Shown here piece by piece: positions 1 to 9,976 of a stretch of 64,000 bases of DNA. The translations under genes were made by a program, and so were the position numbers. Position 1 is the first letter of the stretch. Every line of letters begins with the position of its first letter. Source of the DNA: Spirochaetales bacterium (GTDB lineage: Bacteria > Spirochaetota > Spirochaetia > SZUA-6 > JAFGRV01); the NCBI GenBank assembly GCA_016928415.1, contig JAFGKU010000124.1, forward strand, positions 1-64,000, in the 5' to 3' direction. Below the pieces are notes generated by a model. That model did no database searches. It saw nothing but the letters and a program-made list of their open reading frames with translations, and had not been told where the DNA came from.

Positions 1-315
1 ACAGTTCTTTTCCCTCCCGCATTTTTTTGAATCATCTGTACAGGGTACGGGTGCCATCGTTTCCTGTACCGCCTCGAAAATATCCCTTATGGATATTTCA
101 GAAAGTTTTTTACTCAAAATGAATCCGCCGCCCGGGCCCCTGTAAGAATTGATAAGTCCGGCTTTTTTGAGCTTGAAAAAAATCTGTTCCAGGAATTCCG
201 GAGACAATTCCTCATTCTCGGCGATGGTTTTAATAGATACAGGCCGGTTACAGTAGGTCTGTGCCAGGCTCAACACGGCCCGTAATCCATACCTGCCTTT
301 TGTTGTTATTCTCAT
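1..315 (-). CDS. Rrf2/IscR-family transcriptional regulator (partial, runs off the left edge)
   Basis: Reverse strand reads MRITTKGRYGLRAVLSLAQTYCNRPVSIKTIAENEELSPEFLEQIFFKLKKAGLINSYRGPGGGFIL..., typical Rrf2 wHTH; its ATG overlaps the cysK stop (ATGA). Confidence 0.85.
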   Translation of the reverse strand, partial: MRITTKGRYGLRAVLSLAQTYCNRPVSIKTIAENEELSPEFLEQIFFKLKKAGLINSYRGPGGGFILSKKLSEISIRDIFEAVQETMAPVPCTDDSKKCGREKNC

Positions 316-1250
316 TTTAGCAACCTCATATTTAAATATTTTTCACCGCTGTCAGGAAATACAGCGACAATAAGCTTTCCCTTGTTTTCGGGCTTCATGG
401 CAAGTTCCAGACTTGCGCATAACACGGCGCCCGACGATATACCCACAAGCAGGCCCGCTTCCTTTGCCAGAAGCCTGGCTTCCTTGACCGCATCCTCCGC
501 CTTGACCGCAAGTACACCGTCCAGGACAGACATGTCCAATATGGCCGGGACAAAACCGGCGCCAATCCCCTGAATGCCGTGCCGCCCTGCATGCCCCCCG
601 GAAAGCACCGCGGATTCTTTTGGTTCCACGGCGTAAACTTTTACCGAAGGCTTCTTTTTTTTCAGGTAGGAACCGGCACCCGTTACCGTGCCGCCCGTTC
701 CTACCCCCGCAACGAGAATATCCACTTCCCCCCGGGTATCATCCCAGATTTCCACCCCGGTCGTTTTAAAATGGGCCAGTGTATTCGAGGGGTTGCTGAA
801 CTGCTGAACATGGAGGGAATCATGGATTTGTTCGGAAAGATCCATGGCTTTCTGGATGGCACCTTTCATCCCGCTTTCTGCAGGTGTTACCTGAAGTTCG
901 GCACCATAAGCCTTTAATAACCGTCTTCTGTCTTCGCTTACCGTATCCGGCAGAGTAATGATCAGCCTGTATTCCTTGATAGCGCATAATGCGGCAAGGG
1001 ATACACCCGTGTTCCCGCTTGTGGATTCAATTATTGTGCTTCCGGAAGAAATCAGGTTCCTTTTCTCAGCGTCCTCGAGCATGAATAAAGCCGTTCTGTC
1101 CTTTATGCTTCCCGTTGGATTATATCCTTCCATTTTTGCGGTGATCTGCGCATACAGGTTTTTCTTTACCTTATCAAGGCATAAAAGCGGGGTCTTTCCT
1201 ATACAGCTTAAAAAATCCTGACAAATTCTGCTTCGCATACTTTTAAGCAA
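312..1250 (-). CDS. cysK: Cysteine synthase A (O-acetylserine sulfhydrylase)
   Basis: PLP lysine motif NPTGSIKDR, ESTSGNTGVSLA, GVGTGGTVTG. Confidence 0.93.
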   Translation of the reverse strand: MLKSMRSRICQDFLSCIGKTPLLCLDKVKKNLYAQITAKMEGYNPTGSIKDRTALFMLEDAEKRNLISSGSTIIESTSGNTGVSLAALCAIKEYRLIITLPDTVSEDRRRLLKAYGAELQVTPAESGMKGAIQKAMDLSEQIHDSLHVQQFSNPSNTLAHFKTTGVEIWDDTRGEVDILVAGVGTGGTVTGAGSYLKKKKPSVKVYAVEPKESAVLSGGHAGRHGIQGIGAGFVPAILDMSVLDGVLAVKAEDAVKEARLLAKEAGLLVGISSGAVLCASLELAMKPENKGKLIVAVFPDSGEKYLNMRLLK

Positions 1251-1345
1251 ACACTTTCAAAGCTAATAATAAGGCAATGTGTAAGAAATCACAAGTGTTT
1301 CTAAGATTTTTTTTAACATTTTAGTCAGGAATATTCATGAATTTA

Positions 1346-2248
1346 TCAGATATATTTAAGCATCTCATCCAGTGAACCTGCCGCTCTTTGCATAACCTCC
1401 GGGTCCAGCTCAATGGCGTATTCCTCGTTTTCAAGCGCACTCATTACGTCCCCCAAAGTGGTTTTTTTCATGTTAAAGCACACAAGCGGGCTGACGGCGC
1501 TGTAAAAAGTCTTGGAAGGATTTTCCCTTTTGAGCCTTTCTATCAATCCTATCTCGGTGGCAATGAGGAATTTATCAATATCCGAATCCCTGGCAAGCCG
1601 GAGCATTCCCGACGTGCTTTCGACATAATCGGATAAATCAATAACTTCGGGGGGGCATTCCGGATGGGAGACCAGGACAAAATCAGGGTGCTCCGCCTTC
1701 ATCCTGGCCACCTCGTCGCTTTTAACCTTGTTATGCACATAACAATGCCCGTTGAAGAGAATTACCTTCTTCTTCGTGAAACGGCTGACATAATGCCCGA
1801 GGTTCCTGTCCGGAACAAACACGATTTCATCGGCATCAATATTTTCGACCACCTTTTTGGCGTTTGCCGAGGTACAGCAGACATCACACTCAGCCTTGAC
1901 ATCGGCGCTTGAGTTCACATAACAGACTACCTTGGCCGCCGGATGTTCCTTTCTCAGCTCAAGAACATCTTCCCGTGTCACCATATCTGCCATTGGGCAG
2001 CCGGCATTTTTTACCGGGAGCAGCACCTTTTTATCCGGTGAAAGGATCTTGGCCGTTTCCGCCATGAAACGGACGCCGCAAAAGACGATCAAATCCGCCT
2101 TAGTTTCCCTTGCCTTCCGGCTCAGTTCAAGGGAATCGCCCAGGATATCGGCAATCTCCTGAACCTCGGACCTCTGATAATTATGGACCAAAAGGACGGC
2201 GTTTTTTTCCTTCTTCAGCGTATTAATTCGATCGATTATCTCATTCAT
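1346..2248 (-). CDS. nadA: Quinolinate synthase NadA
   Basis: VHNYQRSEVQEIADILGDSLELSRKA, VFCGVRFMAETAKIL, and the conserved cysteines (CGVRF, CCTSANA, HPECPPEV). Confidence 0.93.
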   Translation of the reverse strand: MNEIIDRINTLKKEKNAVLLVHNYQRSEVQEIADILGDSLELSRKARETKADLIVFCGVRFMAETAKILSPDKKVLLPVKNAGCPMADMVTREDVLELRKEHPAAKVVCYVNSSADVKAECDVCCTSANAKKVVENIDADEIVFVPDRNLGHYVSRFTKKKVILFNGHCYVHNKVKSDEVARMKAEHPDFVLVSHPECPPEVIDLSDYVESTSGMLRLARDSDIDKFLIATEIGLIERLKRENPSKTFYSAVSPLVCFNMKKTTLGDVMSALENEEYAIELDPEVMQRAAGSLDEMLKYI

Positions 2249-2277
2249 CCTCTAAACCTCTTTAGTAATGCAGTTTC

Positions 2278-3690
2278 CTATAATTTTTCCAGAACAAATT
2301 TTTCAAGCATCATTTTTATATTTTCAGCACCGGATGCATTTTCAACCCCGGATCTGGCTACATGCTCTAGGGAACTTGAAATTTCATTCATCCCCGCATT
2401 CATCTCATTTATCGCATTCTGAATATCGGCGGATATATTATTTAAAATTTCCATTGCGGAAAGTATATTGTCAATTTTTTTATCCACCTCCGGTATCGAA
2501 TTTTTAATCGTATCCGTTTTATTGATAATGAATCCGAGAGAGCTGAGCACCTGGTTACTGGCAACGGATTGTTCATCCATTGCGCTCTCAATTTCCAGTA
2601 TTCCATTTTTCAGCTCTTTTATTTTTATAAATATCGATTGGAACAATTCACCGCTTACAGTGGAAGATGTTTCCGCTTCATGAATGAGTTTAATCATTTC
2701 CTTGAGAGAAGCGGAAATCTGCTTTGAATTGGCGGCCGTACTCTCCGCGAGTTTCCGGATTTCGTCCGCGACGACCGCGAATCCCCTGCCTGACTCACCG
2801 GCATGAGCCGCCTCAATCGCAGCATTCATGGCAAGGAGATTTGTCTGGCTGGATATCTGGTTGATGATTTTTACCGTCCCGGCCACATTATCCGTCGATT
2901 CCGTAATAGTCCGGATTATGGAAACGGTTTTTTTCATGGCCTCATCACCCGTTTTTGCCGATTGTTCAAGGTCTTCCGCCGTGAGCATTTTATTCTTCGT
3001 TGACATTGTAATATTCTGGATGGATGCGGCCGTTTCATTAATGGCGGATGATGATTCCTCGACCTCCGACGCCTGGTCGCTGATAAGCTCCGTTATGGTT
3101 CCGAGAAAATCCTTAAATTCAATGATGGCCTTTTCCGACCTGGATAATTCCGAATTCATATCTTCCGTTTTTTTAGCTATACCCCCCGTATTTGCCCGCA
3201 TCTCCTGCAGGGCGGTACTCGTTTCTTCCGTAGTACTGGCCAGATCCTGGCTTAAATCCGTATTTTTCAGGGCTCCACTTTTAATTTCCCCAATCATGGA
3301 TTTGAGGGTATCAAGAAAAGTGTTATATAAACCGGTCAATTGACCCAGCTCATTTTTCTGGTTTAAATGTATTTTCCTGGTCAGGTCTCCCCCGCCGCTG
3401 GCAAGTTCATTAAAACCATGCTGCAGAACCGCCAATGGTTTTGAAATTATATTGCGCAGAAATATAAGCGAAAAAGTTACTGCAGCGATTCCCACTGGAG
3501 TCGCCCATATTAAATGAGCCAGGCCTTTTACCCCGATAAAAAAAGCCAGAAATCCTACAATGACTATATCAGCCATTAAAACGAGAAGGACGGGATAGAT
3601 TATTGTCTTTTTGAAAAAAAACCTCAGGATGAAAGTCACTATCGGCGCAATGACCAATATGAATAAACCGAAAAATAAAACAGGATCCAT
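2278..3690 (-). CDS. Methyl-accepting chemotaxis protein
   Basis: N-terminal TM segments, HAMP-like region, and the MCP hairpin-tip signature [35 protein letters not shown]. Confidence 0.93.
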   Translation of the reverse strand: MDPVLFFGLFILVIAPIVTFILRFFFKKTIIYPVLLVLMADIVIVGFLAFFIGVKGLAHLIWATPVGIAAVTFSLIFLRNIISKPLAVLQHGFNELASGGGDLTRKIHLNQKNELGQLTGLYNTFLDTLKSMIGEIKSGALKNTDLSQDLASTTEETSTALQEMRANTGGIAKKTEDMNSELSRSEKAIIEFKDFLGTITELISDQASEVEESSSAINETAASIQNITMSTKNKMLTAEDLEQSAKTGDEAMKKTVSIIRTITESTDNVAGTVKIINQISSQTNLLAMNAAIEAAHAGESGRGFAVVADEIRKLAESTAANSKQISASLKEMIKLIHEAETSSTVSGELFQSIFIKIKELKNGILEIESAMDEQSVASNQVLSSLGFIINKTDTIKNSIPEVDKKIDNILSAMEILNNISADIQNAINEMNAGMNEISSSLEHVARSGVENASGAENIKMMLEKFVLEKL

Positions 3691-3854
3691 AAAGCATCTC
3701 CAGATTATATAATATACATTAATATACTAAAAGCAAATTGATCCGAAAAGGCATTTTTTTTCCAAAATCACGAAAAGGCTTGCCTTTATTTATATAATCT
3801 TCGATAATGAATCATTATAAAGGATTTATATAATTTAGCGGTTCAGGGCCTTAT

Positions 3855-5477
3855 ATGGATCGGATTAAAAAGTACAAGTCAATCAGACGGGAAATATTTA
3901 CTGACAGTATCATTGTTTCCATAATAATCGTGGTATTATTGTCTATTTTTCTTTTTAACTGGCTTTACACCATAGAACTCTCCAAAGGTTTGGAAATTCT
4001 GCAACAAAGAAATTATTCGTTGAATACATTCATCGATGGATATTTCACGGAAATCAGAAATACAATAAAAGCCCTTGCCGCCAATAAAGATATCCAGAAC
4101 GCCCCTTCCATTGATCACGATGGAATTAAACGCGTTCTCGCCCTGTATAAATCTTTTTCAGAGGCGAATAAAAATATCAGTTATATCTATTCCGGCTATG
4201 AAAACGGACAGCTGGTAATAAATGATTACACGCCGCCCGAAGGCTACCATCCCGTTGTGCGTCCCTGGTACCAGTCCGCCCTTGAGGCCAAACCGGCTAT
4301 TTACATCGGGCTGCCGTACCAGGAAATAAAAACCAGGGAATGGCTTGTTTCCACAGGAATGGTTCTGCCGGGTAATGAAAACGGTATTGAAGGTGTAGTG
4401 GTCATTGACAGCTCAATCAATGACATCGCGAATTTACTCCAAGAGCGGTCTGCAGAATATAAATCATCCTACAGCCTGGTAGCAAAGGCGGACGGCGAAA
4501 TAATTATCCATCACAACCAGAATTATATAAATAAACATATATCGGAGATAACGGAAAGCCCTGTATCTTTTGAAGAGGAAAACGGGAAGTTCGAGTATAT
4601 GCTCGGGGATGTGCCGAAGATTGCGTATTACAGCCATATTCATGATATGGACTGGGTGGTTATTACAGTTGTAGAGAAGAAGGAAATAACAGACCCGATA
4701 ATATGGAATTTATTGTTAACTCTTTCAATCACAGTATTGATTATATTGCTGGTATCCATTTTCAGAAGTATATTACTCGGCCGGCGGTTTTCATCCCCTC
4801 TCATCGAACTGAGGAAAAGGGTAACTGCCGTTATCAATGGAGAAGACAACATTGAATCAAAATATGTCTACCCTAATAATGAAATCGGGGCAATAGCCCA
4901 GGAAATAGAACACCTTACCGAAAACGAGTTGTACGACAGGTCGGTAAAATTACAGATAGCAAATATACTGCTTGAAAAAAAGAATGTTAAACTGGCTAAA
5001 ATTTCAATTACCGATACACTTACCGGGTTATATAACCGCCATAAAATTGAACATGAACTGGAAATTGAACACAAGAGGGCGACTCGCCATAACAGGCCTT
5101 TTTCAATAATAATAATGGATATAGACCATTTCAAGGAAATCAACGATACATTCGGGCACCAGGCAGGAGACGCCGTGCTCCGGAAAATATCCTCCCTGCT
5201 TGATGAAAACCTGCGGAAAACAGACCTTTGCGGAAGATGGGGAGGAGAGGAATTCCTGATATTGTGCCCGGAAACGAATTTGAACGGAAGCAAAGAACTG
5301 GCTGAAAAAATTCGTCAAATAATAAACAATTATAAATTTGATGTAGAAAAAACTCTTTCAATCAGCGCCGGGTGCAGTGAATTATCAAAAGGGGAAAATA
5401 CAAACGATCTTATCAGGCGCGCCGATCAAAACCTCTATAAGGCAAAAAAAACGGGGAGAAACAAAACTGTCGGGTGA
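3855..5477 (+). CDS. Diguanylate cyclase with extracellular Cache sensor domain
   Basis: N-terminal TM, dCache-like region (RPWYQSALEA), second TM/HAMP, GGDEF domain with GRWGGEEF and an intact I-site RKTD. Confidence 0.92.
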   Translation: MDRIKKYKSIRREIFTDSIIVSIIIVVLLSIFLFNWLYTIELSKGLEILQQRNYSLNTFIDGYFTEIRNTIKALAANKDIQNAPSIDHDGIKRVLALYKSFSEANKNISYIYSGYENGQLVINDYTPPEGYHPVVRPWYQSALEAKPAIYIGLPYQEIKTREWLVSTGMVLPGNENGIEGVVVIDSSINDIANLLQERSAEYKSSYSLVAKADGEIIIHHNQNYINKHISEITESPVSFEEENGKFEYMLGDVPKIAYYSHIHDMDWVVITVVEKKEITDPIIWNLLLTLSITVLIILLVSIFRSILLGRRFSSPLIELRKRVTAVINGEDNIESKYVYPNNEIGAIAQEIEHLTENELYDRSVKLQIANILLEKKNVKLAKISITDTLTGLYNRHKIEHELEIEHKRATRHNRPFSIIIMDIDHFKEINDTFGHQAGDAVLRKISSLLDENLRKTDLCGRWGGEEFLILCPETNLNGSKELAEKIRQIINNYKFDVEKTLSISAGCSELSKGENTNDLIRRADQNLYKAKKTGRNKTVG

Positions 5478-5534
5478 CTTGTAAAATAATCCGGCTCCAC
5501 ACTATAATTAACTATCTGTTAAAAGGAGACGATT

Positions 5535-6947
5535 ATGTATTTTAAAACGCGGTTGCTGGTTTCCATTTTTATCGTTATGGCTTTATTACCACTGTATTCA
5601 CAAAAACAATGGGACGAAAATTCATTCAGGAAGAATCAGTGGTTCTTCGGTAAAAAAGGCGATTCGTTCAGTATTTTCAGGATTACGGCGGACAGTAAAA
5701 CGCCGTTCAAAGAACTGAACGCTTTCCTCACGGGAAAAATCTCCGGGAAGGATTATTTCATCCTCTATGACCAGGGGCGAAAGGCCCTGATCAGCAGTCA
5801 GGAAAACGGGGACACATACGTGAATGACATTTTCTATATCGATAGTGTAAAGAAAAAAATACGGAACATCACAAACGACAAAAAAGCGGATTTTAAAATG
5901 CTGCAGGATTATGCCGTAAAGGGGGGGGCCATTCTATATAAAAGTTTTCCCGAGGGTCAGTGGGATAATGCCGTGCTCAGGACGGTCGGTTTAAACGGGA
6001 AAAACGCTAAAACACTGGAATCCCCGGAAATTGAGGGTATCGGCTCGGCGTGCTGGCTCGATGACCGGGGCACACGGGCTTTTCTCGTTTACCGGCAGGG
6101 AAAACAACACAACTTCGGTATCTGGAACTTGAAAAAGAATTCATTTGAGCCCAAGGATAAGTTAACCGATGTCGATTACTGGATATCCGATGTGGACATT
6201 ACCAGAAACAAGATCATCCTCGATACCTACGGCGGGGACAATACGGATTACATCTATTACGTGAAAGAAAACAGCCTGAAAAAAATACCCACAGGCGGGG
6301 CGGATAGCGCCAGGGGTTTCAGGTGGTCTCCCGACGGGGCTAAAATCGCCTTTATTTCATACGGTAATGACTCGCAGGGAGTATATATCCTGTCCGAAAA
6401 AACCGGGAAGTGCAGCCGCATCATTGAAGATGGTGCGGGGAGCATACGCTGGATTACAAACACCAAACTGGCGTATGACGCCGGGCAAGATGGTATCCAT
6501 ATACTTAATACCGCCACCTCAAGCAGCGTCCCGATCACAAAGGATTTTGAATACAGTTTCTTTGAAGGAAAAGCGTGCCCGCGCCTTTTTATAGCCGAAC
6601 GGGGGGCAGGATACAAATACCTTGGCGAAACGCTTGAAAACAGGCGGTTCGTCATGTCCCCGGAACCGGAGATGATTCTTTTACATGATTGTGTTTTCAA
6701 GGACGGGACCATGAAGGTAAAAATCCGTGAAATTCATGATGAAGTCACCTATATCGAGAGCGTGCAACTGGAATATGAAGGGGAAATTTTCGTACCCTAT
6801 TTTATTCCGGAAAAATACAGGAAGGATGCCAGGGGTTTACTGAAACTCAACAAAGGAGATTCCGTCGAGTTACTGTTCAAAGGCCTGGAAGGCGAGACAG
6901 CCGATGCGACACTCATTTTGAAGGGGTACTACAATCCTCTGCATTAG
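5535..6947 (+). CDS. Secreted TolB/WD40-like beta-propeller protein
   Basis: Signal peptide; repeated RWSPDGAKIAFISYG-type blades; SD aaaggaga upstream. Confidence 0.6.
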   Translation: MYFKTRLLVSIFIVMALLPLYSQKQWDENSFRKNQWFFGKKGDSFSIFRITADSKTPFKELNAFLTGKISGKDYFILYDQGRKALISSQENGDTYVNDIFYIDSVKKKIRNITNDKKADFKMLQDYAVKGGAILYKSFPEGQWDNAVLRTVGLNGKNAKTLESPEIEGIGSACWLDDRGTRAFLVYRQGKQHNFGIWNLKKNSFEPKDKLTDVDYWISDVDITRNKIILDTYGGDNTDYIYYVKENSLKKIPTGGADSARGFRWSPDGAKIAFISYGNDSQGVYILSEKTGKCSRIIEDGAGSIRWITNTKLAYDAGQDGIHILNTATSSSVPITKDFEYSFFEGKACPRLFIAERGAGYKYLGETLENRRFVMSPEPEMILLHDCVFKDGTMKVKIREIHDEVTYIESVQLEYEGEIFVPYFIPEKYRKDARGLLKLNKGDSVELLFKGLEGETADATLILKGYYNPLH

Positions 6948-7047
6948 AAACACCATAGCGGTTTATTCAATATATAAAAATATTTCCTACCGCAAAGAGG
7001 TGCCCGCCTATCAGCGAAAATCTGCGCAATCCGCAGTTTATAAATCC

Positions 7048-7548
7048 TTATAGGTCGTCTAAATCCACTTTGGGTTGACTTGCCTCTTCCGCTTCCTCAT
7101 CCGCTTTGCGCTTTTTTGCGTCCTGTTCCATATCAAGATACGTCAAGGTAATGCGTCCCTTATACCTGTGGAACACTATCTGTACTTCAGGATTTTTGTT
7201 CTTATCTTCCTGGATGAATGTATAATCCTGTGAATCGGCCGACAGTTTATAATTTTTATACTTTTTTAACAGGCCTTTCAGAACGGGATTGGAAGCGGCT
7301 TCATCGGTAAAAGAATAGGTGTAGGTATACACTTTTCCCTTGAAGACCCTGAGTTTGACCAACGTATTTTTATACCCGAGAATTTTTTGACTCTTCCATT
7401 CATAGTAACCCTCGTCCACACTTCCGGACGTAGGTGTTCCTAAAATCGCCTTTACCTCCGCAAGGGTCATCCCGAGTTTAACACTCTGGGCGTTGAGTCC
7501 AAAAGCGAAAACGAGGAATATAAGTAAAGATAGGGTAAGGGTTTTCAT
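7048..7548 (-). CDS. Secreted protein with SmpA/OmlA (BamE)-like motif
   Basis: Signal peptide, then VKLGMTLAEVKAILGTPTSGSVDEGYYEWKS. Confidence 0.5.
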   Translation of the reverse strand: MKTLTLSLLIFLVFAFGLNAQSVKLGMTLAEVKAILGTPTSGSVDEGYYEWKSQKILGYKNTLVKLRVFKGKVYTYTYSFTDEAASNPVLKGLLKKYKNYKLSADSQDYTFIQEDKNKNPEVQIVFHRYKGRITLTYLDMEQDAKKRKADEEAEEASQPKVDLDDL

Positions 7549-7716
7549 GATTTTTCTCCTTTATTAACTTATTCTATACCTTTACCGTGCAGAATTCCAA
7601 TGAAACTTGACTCCATTTTCGGCAGGGGATAGAAAGACAAACATAAATCCAAAAACTCCGTGCTGCCGATCCGCAGCTTGTATGGGATTAATTATCTGCA
7701 GTTAACTGCCGGTATT

Positions 7717-7745
7717 CCCGGCCCCCCGGAATTTCCAGGGCCGGG
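7717..7745. other. GC-rich stem-loop just downstream of the GH16 gene
   Basis: CCCGGCCC (7717-7724) pairs perfectly with GGGCCGGG (7738-7745), 13-nt loop; no T-run. Confidence 0.55.
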
Positions 7746-7758
7746 TCCCCACGGCGCC

Positions 7759-8676
7759 CTACCTGGTATAATGTCGCACCCAGTCTACATACATGTACTG
7801 CGGGAAGGGAGTGGTTTTATCCGGCTCTGCAGTAAAATTGCCCCCCACAGCGACGTTTAGTATAATATAAAATGGCTTATGAAACTCGTCCTTTCCCGGA
7901 GCGGTAATATCCGCTACCCCGAACTGCACACCGTCAAGTTTCCAGATAATCTGGCCGGGGTCCCATTCTATTTCAAACACATGAAATTTTTTACTAAAAA
8001 ATTCATTATTCGGCAGGATCACCTTTCCAGGAACGATATACTGGTTGTACCCTTGTGGTTCCTTTTCCGTACCGGGATCATGATGGATGGCCCCGGAAAT
8101 AGTCCCCTGGCCGTAATCCGGTTCGGACTGAGAGCCCATTTCCATGATATCGATCTCACCGCACCGGGGCCACGGTGTACTTCCGCCGGTTTGTCTGTTA
8201 TTATCGCCCACCATCCAGAAGGCAGGCCAGAGACCTTTACCGTACGGCAGTTGGATCCGTGCCGCTATTTTTCCGTATAAAAATGTTTTGCCCTTAACGG
8301 CCTTTGTGCCCTCCTCCCCTCCCGGATTGGAAAGAATCCGGCCGGACCGGTAATGATTGTCTCCATGTGCTTTACCGTCCCATTCGGCCTTGAAAATCAG
8401 GTAACCGCCCTCCACCCAGACCAGGTCCGGACTGTCATAATACTGCTCCCATTCATTATTGAACGGGTTAAGCATCTCCTGACGGTCCCAGATCTTTGTA
8501 TCAAATGTATCATCATTAAACTCATCCGACCATTCCAGGGTCCAGCCTTCACCCGGCGAATAAGTATCCGGATTGTCGGCGACTCTATCAATCGCTTTCC
8601 CCGTACTCACACACCCGTAGAACAATCCGGTCATCATTACCAAAAAAATAATTAAACCAAAACTTTTTCTTAACAC
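7759..8676 (-). CDS. Glycoside hydrolase family 16 lipoprotein (beta-glucanase/laminarinase-like)
   Basis: Lipobox LFYGC; catalytic motif GEIDIMEM; DEFNDDTFDTKIWDRQ. Open frame extends to 8739 but GTG at 8676 follows a good SD (AAGGGG). Confidence 0.88.
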   Translation of the reverse strand: MLRKSFGLIIFLVMMTGLFYGCVSTGKAIDRVADNPDTYSPGEGWTLEWSDEFNDDTFDTKIWDRQEMLNPFNNEWEQYYDSPDLVWVEGGYLIFKAEWDGKAHGDNHYRSGRILSNPGGEEGTKAVKGKTFLYGKIAARIQLPYGKGLWPAFWMVGDNNRQTGGSTPWPRCGEIDIMEMGSQSEPDYGQGTISGAIHHDPGTEKEPQGYNQYIVPGKVILPNNEFFSKKFHVFEIEWDPGQIIWKLDGVQFGVADITAPGKDEFHKPFYIILNVAVGGNFTAEPDKTTPFPQYMYVDWVRHYTR

Positions 8677-8822
8677 TCTTTTACCCCTTATTGAATTTTC
8701 ATTAGCCCTTAATATTACAGTCTTTGCTGAAAGTTTCAACTACTTGAAAGTGTAATCCGCGGTTAATTAAAATTCTACCAAATCCTTGCCCGTTTACCCC
8801 CTTCCATGTATGCTGAATACTT

Positions 8823-9587
8823 ATGACCGATAAGCTGTTAAAACTTTTCACGAACCTGAAAGACCGGGACCTGCGAAATGAAGGCCTGATGGTTGCGGAA
8901 GGGAACTGGCTTGTGGAACGTCTTCTCTCTTCCCGGATAAAGCCGGTTGCCGTTTTATGCCCACCGGAAAACGCTTTGAGATACAAGGCATTAATAGGTG
9001 AAAAATGTCCATTAATAGTAAAAGACGGCAAAGACATTTCACAAATTATCGGTTTCCGTTTTCACAGGGGAGTCCTGGCCGCGGCCGAACGGCCAACAAT
9101 TTATCCCCTGGAAAAACTCCTGCTATTGTGCGATGTTGAGAAAACCGTTGTTCTCTGTCCCGGGATATCGGAACTGGAAAACATGGGAGGCCTCATGCGG
9201 ACGGCGGCGGCATTCGGCGTGAAAACCCTGTTTTTTTCGAAAAATTCGCCCGATCCTTTTAACAGGAAAGTCCTTCGGGTATCAATGGGCGCCGCATTCA
9301 CACTTAAACACGGCTATATAGAGGACCCCGTTTCAACAGCTTCAAAGCTGAAAAAGGCAGGATACACCCTGGTCGGCACAACACCGCACCATTCGGAAAC
9401 CCCGCTAAAAAAACCGGGACCCAAGGAGAAGATTGCTTTAATCATGGGAAACGAGGAAAAGGGATTAAGCAATGAATGGCTCGATCAATGCGACACATTA
9501 TTCACCATACCCATGGCCAAAGGCACTGATTCCCTGAACGTAAACGTGGCGGCGGGAATTTGCCTTTATTCTTTGACGGCCATATAA
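8823..9587 (+). CDS. TrmH/SpoU-family RNA 2'-O-methyltransferase
   Basis: SpoU motifs GISELENMGGLMRTAAAFGV, IALIMGNEEKGLS, IPMAKGTDSLNVNVAAGICLY. Confidence 0.9.
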   Translation: MTDKLLKLFTNLKDRDLRNEGLMVAEGNWLVERLLSSRIKPVAVLCPPENALRYKALIGEKCPLIVKDGKDISQIIGFRFHRGVLAAAERPTIYPLEKLLLLCDVEKTVVLCPGISELENMGGLMRTAAAFGVKTLFFSKNSPDPFNRKVLRVSMGAAFTLKHGYIEDPVSTASKLKKAGYTLVGTTPHHSETPLKKPGPKEKIALIMGNEEKGLSNEWLDQCDTLFTIPMAKGTDSLNVNVAAGICLYSLTAI

Positions 9588-9687
9588 ATTTCATGAAAAA
9601 AAACAATACAGGTAAAATATATCCCTATTCTGAAAATCACACATTTAATTAGCATAATTGCTTACGAAACAACCACTAAAACGCAGT

Positions 9688-9902
9688 AGAGTTTTAAAGA
9701 TTTACCTTTATGCGTAGAGGGCGGAACAGGAAGCCCGGCGGCATCTAAAAAACGCTTTAGCGTTTTGGTGTCCCGTGTGTTGGCTAAGGTACGACGCGTA
9801 GCGACGTACCTGGGTCCTGAGCGGAGGCAAGCGAAGTGAAGTAGAGCCGGGATTCCTGTGCAGCCCTTTGAAGCCCTAAAAAAGTTTAATCATTAAAACT
9901 CT
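9688..9902. repeat. Intergenic element bounded by imperfect terminal inverted repeats, with internal palindromes
   Basis: AGAGTTTTAA (9688-9697) and TTAAAACTCT (9893-9902) are perfect inverted repeats; internal hairpins AAAACGCTTTAGCGTTTT (9749-9766) and GGTACG...CGTACC (9789-9810). Confidence 0.55.
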
Positions 9903-9915
9903 CCGAGTAAATAAT

Positions 9916-9944
9916 TTGACAATCTACAATAATTCATCTACAAT
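9916..9944 (+). promoter_or_regulatory. Sigma-70-type promoter for the acyl-CoA synthetase gene
   Basis: TTGACA (9916-9921), 17-nt spacer, TACAAT (9939-9944), upstream of SD/ATG at 9977. Confidence 0.7.
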
Positions 9945-9976
9945 ACCTAATCTATATTATAAAGGAGAGATTGAGT

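Noticed and set aside
382-1221. Plus-strand ORFs opposite cysK and similar short antisense ORFs throughout the track (e.g. 1388-2162, 10166-11331, 44590-45084, 48593-49105)
   Set aside because: They lie wholly antisense to confidently identified genes, have no recognisable domains, and are expected by-products of codon bias.
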